Notes: a model not told the origin generated them from the letters alone. 64,000 bases of DNA from Microvirga sp. KLBC 81 (GCF_003075415.1 NZ_QDAH01000001.1:248001-312000); one strand, 5' to 3'; shown: positions 1 through 9,346, numbered from the stretch's first letter. Translations and numbers: made by a program.

Positions 1-2556
1 GAACGGTTCGAGGGCAGCCTTGGCCTCCTCCTCCGTCATGCCGATGCCCGTATCCCGTACACGGAACGCCACCTCGCCCCGATCCGTTACCGCGGTCGAG
101 ACGATCACCTGACCGCCCGCATCGGTAAACTTGATGGCGTTGGAGACGAGGTTGAGCACGATCTGGCGCACGGAGCGCTCATCGGCCACGACCGGCGGCA
201 GCTTCGATGCAAAGCTCGTGCGCATGACGATGCGGTCGCGCATGGCCTGCGGCTGAAGCAGGGTGACGCAGGACGAGACGAGATCGTTGAGATTGACGCC
301 GGTGAACGACAATTCGAGGCGTCCTGCTTCGATCTTCGCCAGATCGAGCAGATCGTTCACGAGGCTGATCACATGCGAGCCGGAGGCGTGAACGTCGCGC
401 AGATACTCCCTGTAGCGCTCGTTTCCGACGGGGCCGAAGCGTTCCTCCAGCATCACCTCGGCAAAGCCGATAATGGCGTTGAGCGGTGTTCGGATCTCGT
501 GGCTGATCTTGGCGAGAAGGTCGGATTTCTGCGCGCTTGCCTCTTCCGCCGCGCGCTTGGCGCCGACGAGTTCGCCTTCGGCCTTCTTGAATGTCGTCAT
601 GTCGCGCAGCACGGCGCAGAACTTGCGGTTCTCGCCCTCGCCCACATGGCCGATGGTCATGAAAAGCGGAATGGTGCCGCCCTGCCGCTCGCGGCCCAGA
701 ACCTCGCGGCCATCGTTGAGCAGGCTCGCCACGCCCGGCGAGCGAAGGCCTTCGAGATAATCGAGTGCCGCCTTGTGACTCTCGGGAGCGAGCAGAATCG
801 TGATGAGATTGCCCATCACCTCGCGCTGACGGTAGCCGAACAGCGCCTCGGCCGAGCGATTGAGCGAAAGAATGCGGCCCGTCCCGTCGAACAAGATCAC
901 GCCATCGGTCGCCGTATCGAGGATCGCCTCCAGTTCCTGCACACGGCTGTCCTGCGGGCGCGGTGCGCTGTCCTGAGCGAAGGACTTGCGGATAAGCATC
1001 AGCTCAGCCTGATTGCCATTCCACTCCACATCCGACGCACGCACGCTGACGGCGATGTTCTCGCCATGGCGGGTCGTGAGCGCGAGCCCTGTATCCTCCT
1101 CGGCAGAGGAGCTCAGCGCCGGAGAGCCGCGGAAGAGCTGAATGATGCCGCCGTCAGCCGTCACCTGCCCGACATCTTCATAGCCTGTCAGATCGAGGAG
1201 GAAGCGGTTGGCAAAGAGAATGTGTTCGCCGCGATGGATGAGAATGCCGACGGGAAGACGGTCGAGGATCCGATCGCCAGTGTCAGAAGCAACATGTACT
1301 GCCTGCCCTTCCTTGGTGGATGCTTCAATCTCGCCGTTGGTCTCCTCGTCCTGGGCTGCTCTTTCATCAGGAGCCGCTGCCGCTTGTGAACTTTTCTCTT
1401 CCAGTCGCGCGCCTAAGGCACGAGCAATTTCGCGGAAGGCATTGCGCTCCGCAGAGGACAGGCTCGATGCGGGAGCGGGGTGCGCCTTCTCGTCGGCCTC
1501 CTCCGACCGAGCCGCGGCATCCGTTTCTGCGGGCTCCTCGGCAGGCGTCGTGCTGACGAGCGCTTCCGTCACTTTGTTGCGCAAGTCGGCGACCCAGTTC
1601 TCGTCTTCCCGAGATGGGGCAGAGATGTCCTCTTCTTCCTCGACCTGCGCTTCCTCCGGCGGAGCGAAAGGAAGGGCTGCATCCGTCAGGAAGGCATCGG
1701 GATCGGCAGCGGGAAGCTCGGAAGCCTCCCGCTCGCGCATCTCGTCCATGCGCAGCAGACCAAAGCCACGGAACCCGATGAGCTCACGCCCAGTTCCGAA
1801 AATCGGCATTCCCGCCCAATCGACCGGCACCTGCTTGGCCTTTTCGTCCAGCGCCCAGAAGATGGTTCGCCGGCTCCAGGTCCCGCCACTCGCGAAGAGG
1901 CCTGCAATCTCCCCTTCGGGATCGGTAACCACCGTGTGAGTCAGTTCATCCCAGGTCCGTCCCACAATATCCCCTGCCCGCGTGCCGACGGCCTCGGCCA
2001 GGGTGGGGGAGACCTGCGTGAACCGCGCCTGAGCATCTGCCTGCCAGACGAAGCGGATGGAGCCGCTTGGCTTTTCCCGAGGAGCCACGACTTCTTCGGA
2101 AGGAGGGCTGAAGATCTGGGAAGCGGGCTGATTTTCAGCATTTGAGATCGAGGATGCGCTCGGGCGTTCGAAGCCTTGTGGGACCGGCCCCAGAAGCGCC
2201 GTCACCAGGATCTCCTCACCGCTCTCCAGAACCGCCAGGCGGCAAGCGCAGGGAACGGGTTGCCATGGGCGGATCGGATTGAGGCGCAGTCGTTCAAGGC
2301 GCGCTCCCTCGCGGGGAGCGCCCCCTGCGGCCAGAGCCTTCAGGCGCTCGCGGGCACGAAGATCCGACACGAGACGACCCGTCTTGTCGGTGAAGGCCTT
2401 ACCCAGCCCCTCCGCTGCCGGAGAAGTCCAGAGCAGCCTCTCGACCGACCGGTCCCAGACGAGCACGGGCGCCCCGGGCCTCGCCATGAGCCCTAAACCC
2501 GGCTCGGCGGCAAGCCGCGCGATCAGCGCTTCATACTTGTTGAGAGCCCCGTTCAT
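1..2556 (-). CDS. PAS-domain sensor histidine kinase, PdhS/PleC/DivJ type (3' end outside window)
   Basis: Reading from an ATG at 2556 the frame stays open to base 1 (852 codons), so the C-terminus is missing. A long N-terminal part without obvious membrane segments leads to PAS-like segments, the last at about residues 540-670, then a HisKA H-box reading KISHEIRTPLNAIIGFAEVM with the phospho-accepting His near residue 686. An N-box (LNLVSNAIKFTD) follows, and the G1 box RVRDTGIGM lies close to the window edge. The H-box and the long soluble sensor part match the PdhS/PleC/DivJ kinases that act on DivK in Hyphomicrobiales, so a cell-cycle role is likely by family but is inferred. The high-GC plus-strand frames over this gene are antisense shadows. 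Confidence 0.88.
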   Translation of the reverse strand, partial: MNGALNKYEALIARLAAEPGLGLMARPGAPVLVWDRSVERLLWTSPAAEGLGKAFTDKTGRLVSDLRARERLKALAAGGAPREGARLERLRLNPIRPWQPVPCACRLAVLESGEEILVTALLGPVPQGFERPSASSISNAENQPASQIFSPPSEEVVAPREKPSGSIRFVWQADAQARFTQVSPTLAEAVGTRAGDIVGRTWDELTHTVVTDPEGEIAGLFASGGTWSRRTIFWALDEKAKQVPVDWAGMPIFGTGRELIGFRGFGLLRMDEMREREASELPAADPDAFLTDAALPFAPPEEAQVEEEEDISAPSREDENWVADLRNKVTEALVSTTPAEEPAETDAAARSEEADEKAHPAPASSLSSAERNAFREIARALGARLEEKSSQAAAAPDERAAQDEETNGEIEASTKEGQAVHVASDTGDRILDRLPVGILIHRGEHILFANRFLLDLTGYEDVGQVTADGGIIQLFRGSPALSSSAEEDTGLALTTRHGENIAVSVRASDVEWNGNQAELMLIRKSFAQDSAPRPQDSRVQELEAILDTATDGVILFDGTGRILSLNRSAEALFGYRQREVMGNLITILLAPESHKAALDYLEGLRSPGVASLLNDGREVLGRERQGGTIPLFMTIGHVGEGENRKFCAVLRDMTTFKKAEGELVGAKRAAEEASAQKSDLLAKISHEIRTPLNAIIGFAEVMLEERFGPVGNERYREYLRDVHASGSHVISLVNDLLDLAKIEAGRLELSFTGVNLNDLVSSCVTLLQPQAMRDRIVMRTSFASKLPPVVADERSVRQIVLNLVSNAIKFTDAGGQVIVSTAVTDRGEVAFRVRDTGIGMTEEEAKAALEPF

Positions 2557-2693
2557 GACGGCCTCGATCCTACTCCGCCTTGGCGTTACCCTATTGAAGC
2601 GGTTTTAGACGAATGTTGGCAAGGAGGCAGCAGGCTTGAGCCCTTGAATCCTTTTACTTTGAGGTAACCTTAATTGGGCAGGTCCAAAAGCAG

Positions 2694-2721
2694 TTGATTT
2701 CGCACCGCACAATGTGATATT
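2694..2721 (+). promoter_or_regulatory. Putative promoter of the phasin genes
   Basis: TTGATT at 2694 and GATATT at 2716 are 16 bp apart and lie about 30 bp upstream of the first phasin start. A TGCAC direct repeat begins at 2722, overlapping the likely transcription start. Alphaproteobacterial PhaR repressors of phasin genes bind TGC-rich sites, so this repeat is a candidate operator. This is motif reading only. Confidence 0.35.
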
Positions 2722-2752
2722 GCACTGCACAAACGCCGAAGAGGAGCGACCC

Positions 2753-3133
2753 ATGGCAACGAACCCGAACCAGTCCTACGAAATCCCGGCCGAAATGCGC
2801 GATTTCGCCGAAAAGAGCGTCGAGCAGGCCCGCAAGGCCATCGATGGCTTCATGAGCGCCGCCCAGAAGACCGTCGACACCTTCGAAGGCTCGGCGAACA
2901 CGGTCCAGGCCAGCGCCAAGGACGCCACCCGCAAGACCTTCTCCTACGCCGAACAGAACCTGGCGGCGGCCTTCGATCTCGCCCAGCGCATGGTGCGCGC
3001 CAAGGACATGCAGGAAGCCATGCAGATCCAGGCCGAGTTCGTCCGCACGCAGTTCGAAGCCATGCAGACCCAGATGAAGGAATTCGGCTCGATTGCTCAG
3101 TCTGCCATGAAGCAGCCTGGCTCGAAGAAGTAA
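2753..3133 (+). CDS. Phasin family protein
   Basis: A 126-residue protein, almost entirely amphipathic helix and rich in Ala, Gln and Glu. The stretches FAEKSVEQARKAIDGFM and TFEGSANTVQASAKD are typical of the alphaproteobacterial phasin family. Phasins coat polyhydroxyalkanoate granules, controlling their size and shielding cytosolic proteins. The ATG at 2753 is chosen over one further upstream because GAGGAG sits 6-9 bases before it and the conserved phasin sequence starts there. A second phasin-like gene follows 35 bp downstream on the same strand, so the two are probably co-transcribed. Confidence 0.88.
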   Translation: MATNPNQSYEIPAEMRDFAEKSVEQARKAIDGFMSAAQKTVDTFEGSANTVQASAKDATRKTFSYAEQNLAAAFDLAQRMVRAKDMQEAMQIQAEFVRTQFEAMQTQMKEFGSIAQSAMKQPGSKK

Positions 3134-3168
3134 GCGCCTTCTCACAAAACTTCCGCGAGGACGTCACG

Positions 3169-3669
3169 ATGACGGAAACCAAGAAGACCAGGACCCGCAG
3201 CGCCAAGAGCGCTCCGAAGGCCGATCTCGTCGAGATGGCGGCAGCACCTGCCGCTGAAGCGACGGCGATCGTACAGGTTGCAAAATCTGCGCCTGCCCCC
3301 AAGCCCTCTGTCTCCGCCAAGGCAAAGCCCCAGGAGAGCGAGCCTTTCGTCTTCTCCCTCCGCGACCAAAGCGAGGCGCTCCGCCAAGCTGTGCGCGAAG
3401 CGGTTTCCGTGTCGGCCAAGGGCGCCCTTGAGGTAAACGACAAGATCATCCAGGCTCTGCAGACTCAAGGGCACGCAGCCCTCGACCTGTGGCGCACGGC
3501 GATCGACAATTCCCACCAGCCCGGCGGCTTCAATGCTCAGACCGGTGCGGCGCGCGAGGCCTTCGAGACCGCCTCCGCGCAGTGGAAGGACATTGCCGAA
3601 ACAACGGCCCACTGGATGACGAAGAGCGTGGAGCCCCTTCAATCGGCTCTGATGCGGCATCAGCGCTGA
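3169..3669 (+). CDS. Second phasin family protein
   Basis: A 166-residue protein. Residues 1-55 are a Lys/Ala/Pro-rich, probably disordered leader that resembles the basic tails of DNA- or granule-associated phasins. The rest is a phasin-like helical segment with the motifs LRQAVREAVSVSAKGALEVNDKI and FETASAQWKDIAE. It lies just downstream of a first phasin in the same orientation, which supports a shared role on polyhydroxyalkanoate granules. The basic leader could bind nucleoid DNA as in PhaM/PhaF-type proteins; that part is inference. Confidence 0.8.
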   Translation: MTETKKTRTRSAKSAPKADLVEMAAAPAAEATAIVQVAKSAPAPKPSVSAKAKPQESEPFVFSLRDQSEALRQAVREAVSVSAKGALEVNDKIIQALQTQGHAALDLWRTAIDNSHQPGGFNAQTGAAREAFETASAQWKDIAETTAHWMTKSVEPLQSALMRHQR

Positions 3670-3712
3670 TCGCCTGCTATCGGAAATCAGCCTCCTGCGA
3701 TAAGGCTTGGCC

Positions 3713-4168
3713 ATGACTGGCCAAGCCTTTTCTCATTCGCCCTCCCCTGTTCCGGCCGTGATCGCCGTCGTCATCCACGAGGGTCAGGCCCTTCTCGTGC
3801 GCAGAGCCAACCCGCCGGATGCAGGCCTCTGGGGCTTTCCGGGCGGCAAGATCGAATTCGGCGAGACGGTCGCGGAGGCCGCCACCCGAGAGCTTCTGGA
3901 AGAGACCGGCATCGAAGGCGAGGCGCAGGGCGTCATTACGGCGCTCGATATCCTCGTGCCGTCCGAGGACGGCAGCATTCGCCAGCATTATATCCTGATC
4001 GCAGTCCGATGCCGCTGGATCTCCGGCGACGCCATCGCCGGCGACGACGCCCTTGAGGCCGGCTGGTTTCCCATTGCCGATCTCGATCCGAAGACACTGC
4101 CCATGAGTGCGGATGTGGATGTGATCGCCCGGCAGGCCGACGCCATGAACAAGACGGACTGTGCCTGA
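3713..4168 (+). CDS. Nudix hydrolase
   Basis: A 151-residue single-domain Nudix protein. The Nudix box is complete: GGKIEFGETVAEAATREL followed by LEETGIEG matches GX5EX7REUXEEXGU, so the Mg-binding glutamates are present. It should hydrolyse a nucleoside diphosphate linked to another moiety; the short ADP-ribose-pyrophosphatase/MutT-like architecture does not fix the substrate. The ATG at 3713 is preferred to a TTG six bases upstream. It is separated by 43 bp from the phasin pair and is probably an independent housekeeping gene. Confidence 0.85.
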   Translation: MTGQAFSHSPSPVPAVIAVVIHEGQALLVRRANPPDAGLWGFPGGKIEFGETVAEAATRELLEETGIEGEAQGVITALDILVPSEDGSIRQHYILIAVRCRWISGDAIAGDDALEAGWFPIADLDPKTLPMSADVDVIARQADAMNKTDCA

Positions 4169-4193
4169 GCTGCCCTGCCCTGACCAAGAAAAA

Positions 4194-4213
4194 GCCCCGC
4201 CTTTCGGCAGGGC
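4194..4213 (+). terminator. Possible terminator after the Nudix gene
   Basis: GCCCCGCC at 4194 and GGCAGGGC at 4206 form an 8-bp stem with one mismatch and a TTTC loop. The following bases are only mildly T-rich, so intrinsic termination is uncertain. Confidence 0.35.
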
Positions 4214-4285
4214 AGAAGTTTCTTTGTCTCTAAACTTTGAGCCATGGGCTCGAATTCAGCAACGCATTTACTCACGAAATATTCA

Positions 4286-4320
4286 CCATAGCAATCACCT
4301 TGATTGCTCATGGTATATAA
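4286..4320 (+). promoter_or_regulatory. Inverted repeat and AT-rich promoter region upstream of the OMP gene
   Basis: AGCAATCA at 4290 and TGATTGCT at 4301 are perfect inverted arms with a 3-base loop, extended by CCAT at 4286 and ATGG at 4310 with one bulge. TATATAA follows immediately at 4314. The layout suits an operator next to a -10 region for the outer-membrane protein gene about 140 bp downstream. No regulator can be named. Confidence 0.3.
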
Positions 4321-4461
4321 AAGGTAAATGTTCATAAAGCATCAAGCATACCGACACCGAATACAAGCAATCATATTGCAGTAGTACCTCTTCCGAGCCT
4401 ATTACACCCGGGACAGGCAATTAATGCCTAGCGTGCTTCGACGTAACAACGGATTCCAGTA

Positions 4462-5169
4462 ATGCGTAACCCTGCTTTCGCTCTGCTTGCTGCTACCGCA
4501 GCTCTCACCATTGCCGCTTCGGGCGCGCAGGCAGCCGACCTTCCATCGCGCTATTCTCCGGCCTCCGCCTACAATGCCATCCCGACCTTCACTTGGAGCG
4601 GCTTCTATGCAGGCGCGAACCTCGGTTACGGCCGGAGCACCGGCGTCAGCCAATATTATGATCCCGCTTTCAATGTCACTGGCGGCGGCCGCAAGAGTGG
4701 CTTCATTGGCGGTATCCAAGGTGGCTATAACTATCAGCTTGGCATGTTCGTGGTCGGCGCCGAGACTGATCTCCAATATGCCGCTGTCGGCGACAAGGGT
4801 GCGACCTACCGCGGCACCTATTATCCGGGCGACTCCGATGGCTACTTCGGCACGGTCCGCGCTCGCGCCGGTCTGGCTTTCGATCGGGCTCTTGTGTTCG
4901 GAACCCTCGGCTTCGCCTACGGCGAAATTGGAGGCAACAAAGCTCTGGATGGAGCGCTCGGCTATCGCCGCGACGATAACATGAGCGGCGGCTGGACCAT
5001 GGGCGGTGGCCTCGAATATGCCGTTACCGACAACTTCACTGCAAAAGTCGAAGGTCTCTATGTGAACCTCGACACCAGCGATAGCTATGCCCTAGCCAAC
5101 CGCGTCAACATCCGCCGCGACACGGAATTTGGCGTGCTCCGCGCTGGCCTGAACTACAAGTTCAACTGA
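4462..5169 (+). CDS. Outer-membrane beta-barrel protein (Omp25/RopB-like)
   Basis: A 235-residue protein. It begins with a classic signal peptide, with cleavage likely after SGAQA at about residue 24. The mature part alternates polar and aromatic residues and carries YAGANLGYG and GGIQGGYNYQ, typical of the eight-stranded OmpA/Omp25-like barrels of Rhizobiales (porin-like domain), and ends GLNYKFN with the C-terminal aromatic pattern read by the Bam machinery. It probably serves as an abundant surface structural protein. A strong intrinsic terminator follows, so the gene is monocistronic. Confidence 0.85.
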   Translation: MRNPAFALLAATAALTIAASGAQAADLPSRYSPASAYNAIPTFTWSGFYAGANLGYGRSTGVSQYYDPAFNVTGGGRKSGFIGGIQGGYNYQLGMFVVGAETDLQYAAVGDKGATYRGTYYPGDSDGYFGTVRARAGLAFDRALVFGTLGFAYGEIGGNKALDGALGYRRDDNMSGGWTMGGGLEYAVTDNFTAKVEGLYVNLDTSDSYALANRVNIRRDTEFGVLRAGLNYKFN

Positions 5170-5193
5170 GCTCGAGCACAACTCACAACTCTG

Positions 5194-5221
5194 AAAGCCC
5201 GGTGTCGTCACCGGGCTTTTT
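5194..5221 (+). terminator. Rho-independent terminator of the OMP gene
   Basis: AAAGCCCGGTG and CACCGGGCTTT pair perfectly around a TCGT loop and are followed by a T run. It lies 25 bp past the stop codon of the outer-membrane protein gene. Confidence 0.85.
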
Positions 5222-5462
5222 CGTTGGACGAACCACGTTGAAATCCGGAAATAGCGAAGCTATGTCTATGTTATAACATATATACAATTCGCAACTCCCC
5301 TTCGGCAATTTTTGTGGGTTGCTTTATGCTCTAGGACAACGCAATAATTAGATATTGTTTTTACTATAGATCATTCTTCCTGCAATCTCGCAGGAGGTTT
5401 ACTGACATAAACAAGCAGCCGCAGATGAACTGTGGTATGGGCAGACTTTAAAGAGTGCAGCT

Positions 5463-8393
5463 ATGCGTTTCTGGGGCCGTTCATGGCTGCGCCAGCGTTT
5501 CTCCGACACGCGCGGGCAATCACATTTTCACCATCAGCAATCCTCTTCTTCCGCGCTTTCGAACTATGCTCTCGCCTTTGTGGAGAGCACATCCGACTGC
5601 GTGTTCTTTCTCAACCGCGAATGGCGCTTCACCTTCTTCAATCCGCGCGCAGCAATAGAGCTGAATATCAAGGCCGATGTTATCGGCCAATGCATTTGGG
5701 AGCTCTTTCCCAAGACCATAGGCACGATTTTCGAAGAGAATTACCGCCGCGCGATGAAGGAGCAGTCGACGCGGATCTTCGAGGCTTATTTCGAGCCCCT
5801 GTCAGCCTGGTACGAAGTGCATGCCACGCCCGTGGAAGATGACCTGATGGTCATCTTCCGAAACATCAACGAGCGTCGCACCGCAGCCGAAGCTCTTCGT
5901 GTACGAGAGCGGCAACTCGCCACCGTTTTCGGCCAAACCGTTGTCGGCATTCTGCACCGGGATCTGACGGGGCGCGTGCTGATGGTCAATCAGCGTTATT
6001 GCGACATCGTGGGCCGCAGCAAGGAAGAGCTGGACGGCCTGCCCATGCGTGCTTTCACCTATGAAGAGGACGTCGATTGGAACATCGCCCTCTTCCAAAA
6101 GCACCTCAGAACCGCTGAGCCCTTTCAGATCGAAAAGCGCTACATCCGTCCCGATGGCACACCAATCTGGTGTGCGGTGAATGTTTCCTTCGTCTCTGAC
6201 GATACAGGAACACCCGTTTCGACCATCACGGTCGCCGAAGACATTCACGCCCGGAAGATGGCGGAGGAGAAGGCGCGAGAAAGCAAGGATCTGCTCCAGG
6301 TCGTCATCGACAGCATCCAAGATCTGATCTTCGTGAAAAACCGGGAGGGACGCTTCGTCTTCTCGAACCGTCAACTGACCGAAGCCTGCGGGCCGGTCGA
6401 GGGCGTGCTCGATCGGGAATTCTTCTCGCGGGATCCAAGCGATATTCACGCAAGATCAGATCATCAGGTGCTGACCACGGGCGAACCTGTCACCATCGAG
6501 GAAGATATCCCGATCCTGGACAAGTCACGTAAGTTCCAGACCGTGAAGGTACCCTGGTGGCAGAATGGCGACATCGTCGGAGTCATCGGCATCTCACGCG
6601 ACCTGACAGAGCGCATGGAGGCCGAGGCACAGCTGATCGAAAGCAAGCGTCAGCTCGCAACGCTGATCGATAATCTGTCAGGTCTCGTCTATAAATGCGA
6701 TATAGCCGCACCATGGCCATTCACATTCATCAGCGAAGGTGCAGAGGCTCTGACGGGCTATCCGGCCAGCGCGTTCATGGAGAAGCGGCTCAGCTGGGGG
6801 GAGATCGTCCATCCGGAAGACGTCCCGATGGTCGACGACACGATCCTTGGAAGCATCGCGGCGAAGCAGCCGTTCAACCTCGTTTATAGGATCACGACCA
6901 GATCGGGAGAAACCCGCTGGGTTGTCGATCGCGGGCAATGCATCTTCGACGCCTCGGGCGAGCCCGCCTTCCTGGAGGGCATCATCAGCGATGTCACCGC
7001 GCAGAAAGAGGCGGAAGAGAAGATCATCTGGGCCGCTCATCACGATCCTCTCACACGGCTCCCTAACCGAGTGCTTTTCCAGCTGCGTCTGAGCAAGGCC
7101 CTGGAGCAATCGGCAAACCTGGGACGGAAGGTCGGCCTGCTGATCCTCGATGTGGACCACCTGAAAGAGATCAACGATACTCTCGGCCACGACGCGGGCG
7201 ACGCCGTTCTGCAGACAGTTGCCAACAGGCTCAGCGCCGCCGTACGCCCCATTGACACCGTCGCCCGCAATGGCGGTGATGAGTTCGCGATCATTCTTCC
7301 GGAAATCGATGGCGAGCAGGATATCAACACGCTCATCGCACCCATCCTGGAGCAGTTGCAGAAGCCCCTCCCCTACGCGGGACGCGCACTCGATTGCCGC
7401 GCCAGCATCGGCGCCAGCATCTGGCCAGACCATGCACTGGAGGCCGAAGACCTGCTGAAGCAAGCCGATGTCGCGCTCTACACGGCCAAGGCGACCGGAC
7501 GAGACAAGGTGGTCGTCTTCGAAACTTCCATGCGCACGGAGGCGCAACGGAAGGCTGAGATGCGCAGCAATGCCCGTGGGGCTATCGATGAGCGCAGCAT
7601 CGAGCCTTTCTATCAGCCCAAGGTGCACCTGAATTCCGGCGCTCTCGCGGGCTTCGAGGCCCTGCTCAGGTGGCGCAATCGCCGCGCCGACATCGAGCTT
7701 CCTGCGAGCATCCAGGCGGCCTTCGATGATCCGCATCTCGCCGTTGCTCTCAGCAAGCAGATGCACGACATGGTCTTCGATGACATGCGCCGCTGGCTGC
7801 AGGACGGCATCCCATTCGGGCATGTAGCGATCAATGCGTCGGCCGCCGAGTTCAAGGATATGGAATTCGCCGACAGGATTCTGGATCGCTTGCGTGCAGC
7901 CGATATTCCAAACCATTGCCTCGAGATCGAAGTGACCGAAACCGTCTTTCTCGGACGTGGTGCTGAGTTCGTCGAAAAGGCCCTCCGCAAGCTGAGCGCA
8001 GAAGGCGTCAAGATCGCACTCGATGATTTCGGAACGGGCTATGCCTCGCTTTCCCACCTCAAGCAATTCCCGGTCGACGCCATCAAGATCGATCGTTCCT
8101 TTGTGCACGATCTGGCGAGCAACCCCGATGATCCGGCCATCCTCCAGGCAGTTCTCAGCCTTGGCAAGAGTCTTGGCATCAACACGGTCGCGGAAGGCGT
8201 CGAAACGGCTGTGCAGGCGGCTTTCCTGCGCAGCCAGGGCTGCGACCTCGGTCAAGGCTTTCTCTTCGGCATGGCGAGCCCAAGCAGTTCCATTCCTGAG
8301 CTGGTGGCATCCTGGGAGGCAGGCCAGCTCGGTATCGCTGAATTGGACACACTTTTCCTGAAAGACCGGAAACTACGTCGGCAGGAGCGGTAA
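5463..8393 (+). CDS. PAS-GGDEF-EAL cyclic-di-GMP signalling protein
   Basis: A 976-residue cytoplasmic protein with four PAS segments (about 32-140, 148-270, 275-395 and 397-520), a GGDEF domain (about 525-690) and an EAL domain (about 700-950). The diguanylate cyclase motif NGGDEF is intact near residue 604. An RPID sits exactly five residues before it, matching the RxxD product-inhibition I-site. The EAL domain keeps EALLRW near residue 731, DDFGTGYASL, KIDRSFV and AEGVET, so phosphodiesterase residues also look complete. Both activities are therefore possible, with the PAS array probably choosing between them. No membrane helices are seen. It stands alone between a terminator upstream and a repeat element downstream. 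Confidence 0.92.
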   Translation: MRFWGRSWLRQRFSDTRGQSHFHHQQSSSSALSNYALAFVESTSDCVFFLNREWRFTFFNPRAAIELNIKADVIGQCIWELFPKTIGTIFEENYRRAMKEQSTRIFEAYFEPLSAWYEVHATPVEDDLMVIFRNINERRTAAEALRVRERQLATVFGQTVVGILHRDLTGRVLMVNQRYCDIVGRSKEELDGLPMRAFTYEEDVDWNIALFQKHLRTAEPFQIEKRYIRPDGTPIWCAVNVSFVSDDTGTPVSTITVAEDIHARKMAEEKARESKDLLQVVIDSIQDLIFVKNREGRFVFSNRQLTEACGPVEGVLDREFFSRDPSDIHARSDHQVLTTGEPVTIEEDIPILDKSRKFQTVKVPWWQNGDIVGVIGISRDLTERMEAEAQLIESKRQLATLIDNLSGLVYKCDIAAPWPFTFISEGAEALTGYPASAFMEKRLSWGEIVHPEDVPMVDDTILGSIAAKQPFNLVYRITTRSGETRWVVDRGQCIFDASGEPAFLEGIISDVTAQKEAEEKIIWAAHHDPLTRLPNRVLFQLRLSKALEQSANLGRKVGLLILDVDHLKEINDTLGHDAGDAVLQTVANRLSAAVRPIDTVARNGGDEFAIILPEIDGEQDINTLIAPILEQLQKPLPYAGRALDCRASIGASIWPDHALEAEDLLKQADVALYTAKATGRDKVVVFETSMRTEAQRKAEMRSNARGAIDERSIEPFYQPKVHLNSGALAGFEALLRWRNRRADIELPASIQAAFDDPHLAVALSKQMHDMVFDDMRRWLQDGIPFGHVAINASAAEFKDMEFADRILDRLRAADIPNHCLEIEVTETVFLGRGAEFVEKALRKLSAEGVKIALDDFGTGYASLSHLKQFPVDAIKIDRSFVHDLASNPDDPAILQAVLSLGKSLGINTVAEGVETAVQAAFLRSQGCDLGQGFLFGMASPSSSIPELVASWEAGQLGIAELDTLFLKDRKLRRQER

Positions 8394-8394
8394 C

Positions 8395-8573
8395 GCACCG
8401 TGCAGACAGATGGACCCGGTTTTCCGCACGGTGCTTTAGCGCATCGTGCGGAACCGAAGGTCCGCGTCAGCGAAAAGTGGATCCGGTTTTCCGCTCAAAA
8501 CGATGCGCTCCTCTCAAGGCTGAGCATCGGATCGATCCCAAAAGTGCAAGTCCACTTTTCACGTCCGATGCTC
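8395..8573. repeat. RIME-like intergenic element of three consecutive palindromes
   Basis: Three hairpins follow one another: GCACCGTGC at 8395 with GCACGGTGC at 8426; GCGCATCGT at 8439 with ACGATGCGC at 8500; GAGCATCGGA at 8522 with TCCGATGCTC at 8564. Between the arms lie AAAAGTGGATCCGGTTTTCCG-type and AAAAGTGCAAGTCCACTTTT-type segments, common in intergenic repeats of Rhizobiales genomes (RIME-like mosaics). It sits right after the cyclic-di-GMP gene and may also act as a transcript end. Confidence 0.75.
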
Positions 8574-8791
8574 TAGGAGCCTGTGCCTTTGCGCAGGCGT
8601 GATGCTCCTGCCTCACTTTGCTTGAGAGCCAGCAAGCGTCGGGCGGCCGTGCCTCCAGACGCGGAAGCATAGAGCCTTTCGTTCAACACCTCGATCTGCC
8701 AGCGCTGCAATTCAAGCAGGGCCTTCAGGCCTCTGACATGCGCCTTCAATTCGAGTGCGTCCTGTAAGGGATCTGGTCCGAGAGCTTTCAT
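8573..8791 (-). CDS. Small helical hypothetical protein
   Basis: An ATG at 8791 with AGGGGTGG about 7 bases upstream opens a 72-codon frame. The product (MKALGPDPLQDALELKAHVR onward) is predicted mostly helical, with a heptad-like run LKAHVRGLKALLELQRWQIEVL. The family is not recognised. The frame remains open upstream of 8791, but that part does not look protein-like. The stop touches the outermost palindrome of the neighbouring repeat. Confidence 0.45.
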   Translation of the reverse strand: MKALGPDPLQDALELKAHVRGLKALLELQRWQIEVLNERLYASASGGTAARRLLALKQSEAGASRLRKGTGS

Positions 8792-9160
8792 AGGACCACC
8801 CCTGACGTTTCTGGGATGAATCATGACTGAACGCGAAAACTTCAAAGGGACCTCAAGTCCCAACCACAACGAGATAGACCAATATTCGTTCTTCTGCCGG
8901 CCGGAATGACGATCCCGACCCGCAACGGCACGCAAGAAACCGAACTCCAATATCAATGGGAAAACAGCCCCATCAGCGAGCCCATGCAACGATCTGCGGG
9001 CTTCTTGTTCTTGATGGAACTGTCTTACATTTCCTGCTCAAGCGCAAGGTTCACGACGACGCAGGGCCTAGCTTGCCGGTTGATATGCAGAGTGCAGGAA
9101 CCTGAAAGGATCCATAACGGTTGCAATGATATCCCTGATCCTCTGAAACGAGTATTCTGC

Positions 9161-9331
9161 ATGCCTGAAGAACGCCATGAAGCAGAAGCGGACACGATCC
9201 TCGCACAGATCACCGGTACACAGGATCGTGAGACATCGCCGCAAGCACGCCGTCTGCTTGCCGAGGCTCTGGAGAGAGCGGAAAGACGAGGCCGTGAGAT
9301 ATTCGCAAGATCGAAAGAATCGAGCGGCTAA
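9161..9331 (+). CDS. Small charged hypothetical protein
   Basis: A 56-codon frame from an ATG at 9161, strongly charged and helical (MPEERHEAEADTILAQITG then LLAEALERAERRGREIFARS). The family is not recognised. The frame is open further upstream to 8906, but composition there is atypical and the ribosome-binding site for either start is weak. A hairpin lies 15 bp past its stop. Confidence 0.4.
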   Translation: MPEERHEAEADTILAQITGTQDRETSPQARRLLAEALERAERRGREIFARSKESSG

Positions 9332-9346
9332 GGTTTCTCCCGAGCG

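Noticed and set aside
373-2496. Long plus-strand open frames over the histidine kinase
   Set aside because: They are antisense to a clear kinase with H, N and G boxes and have no family sequence; typical high-GC shadows.
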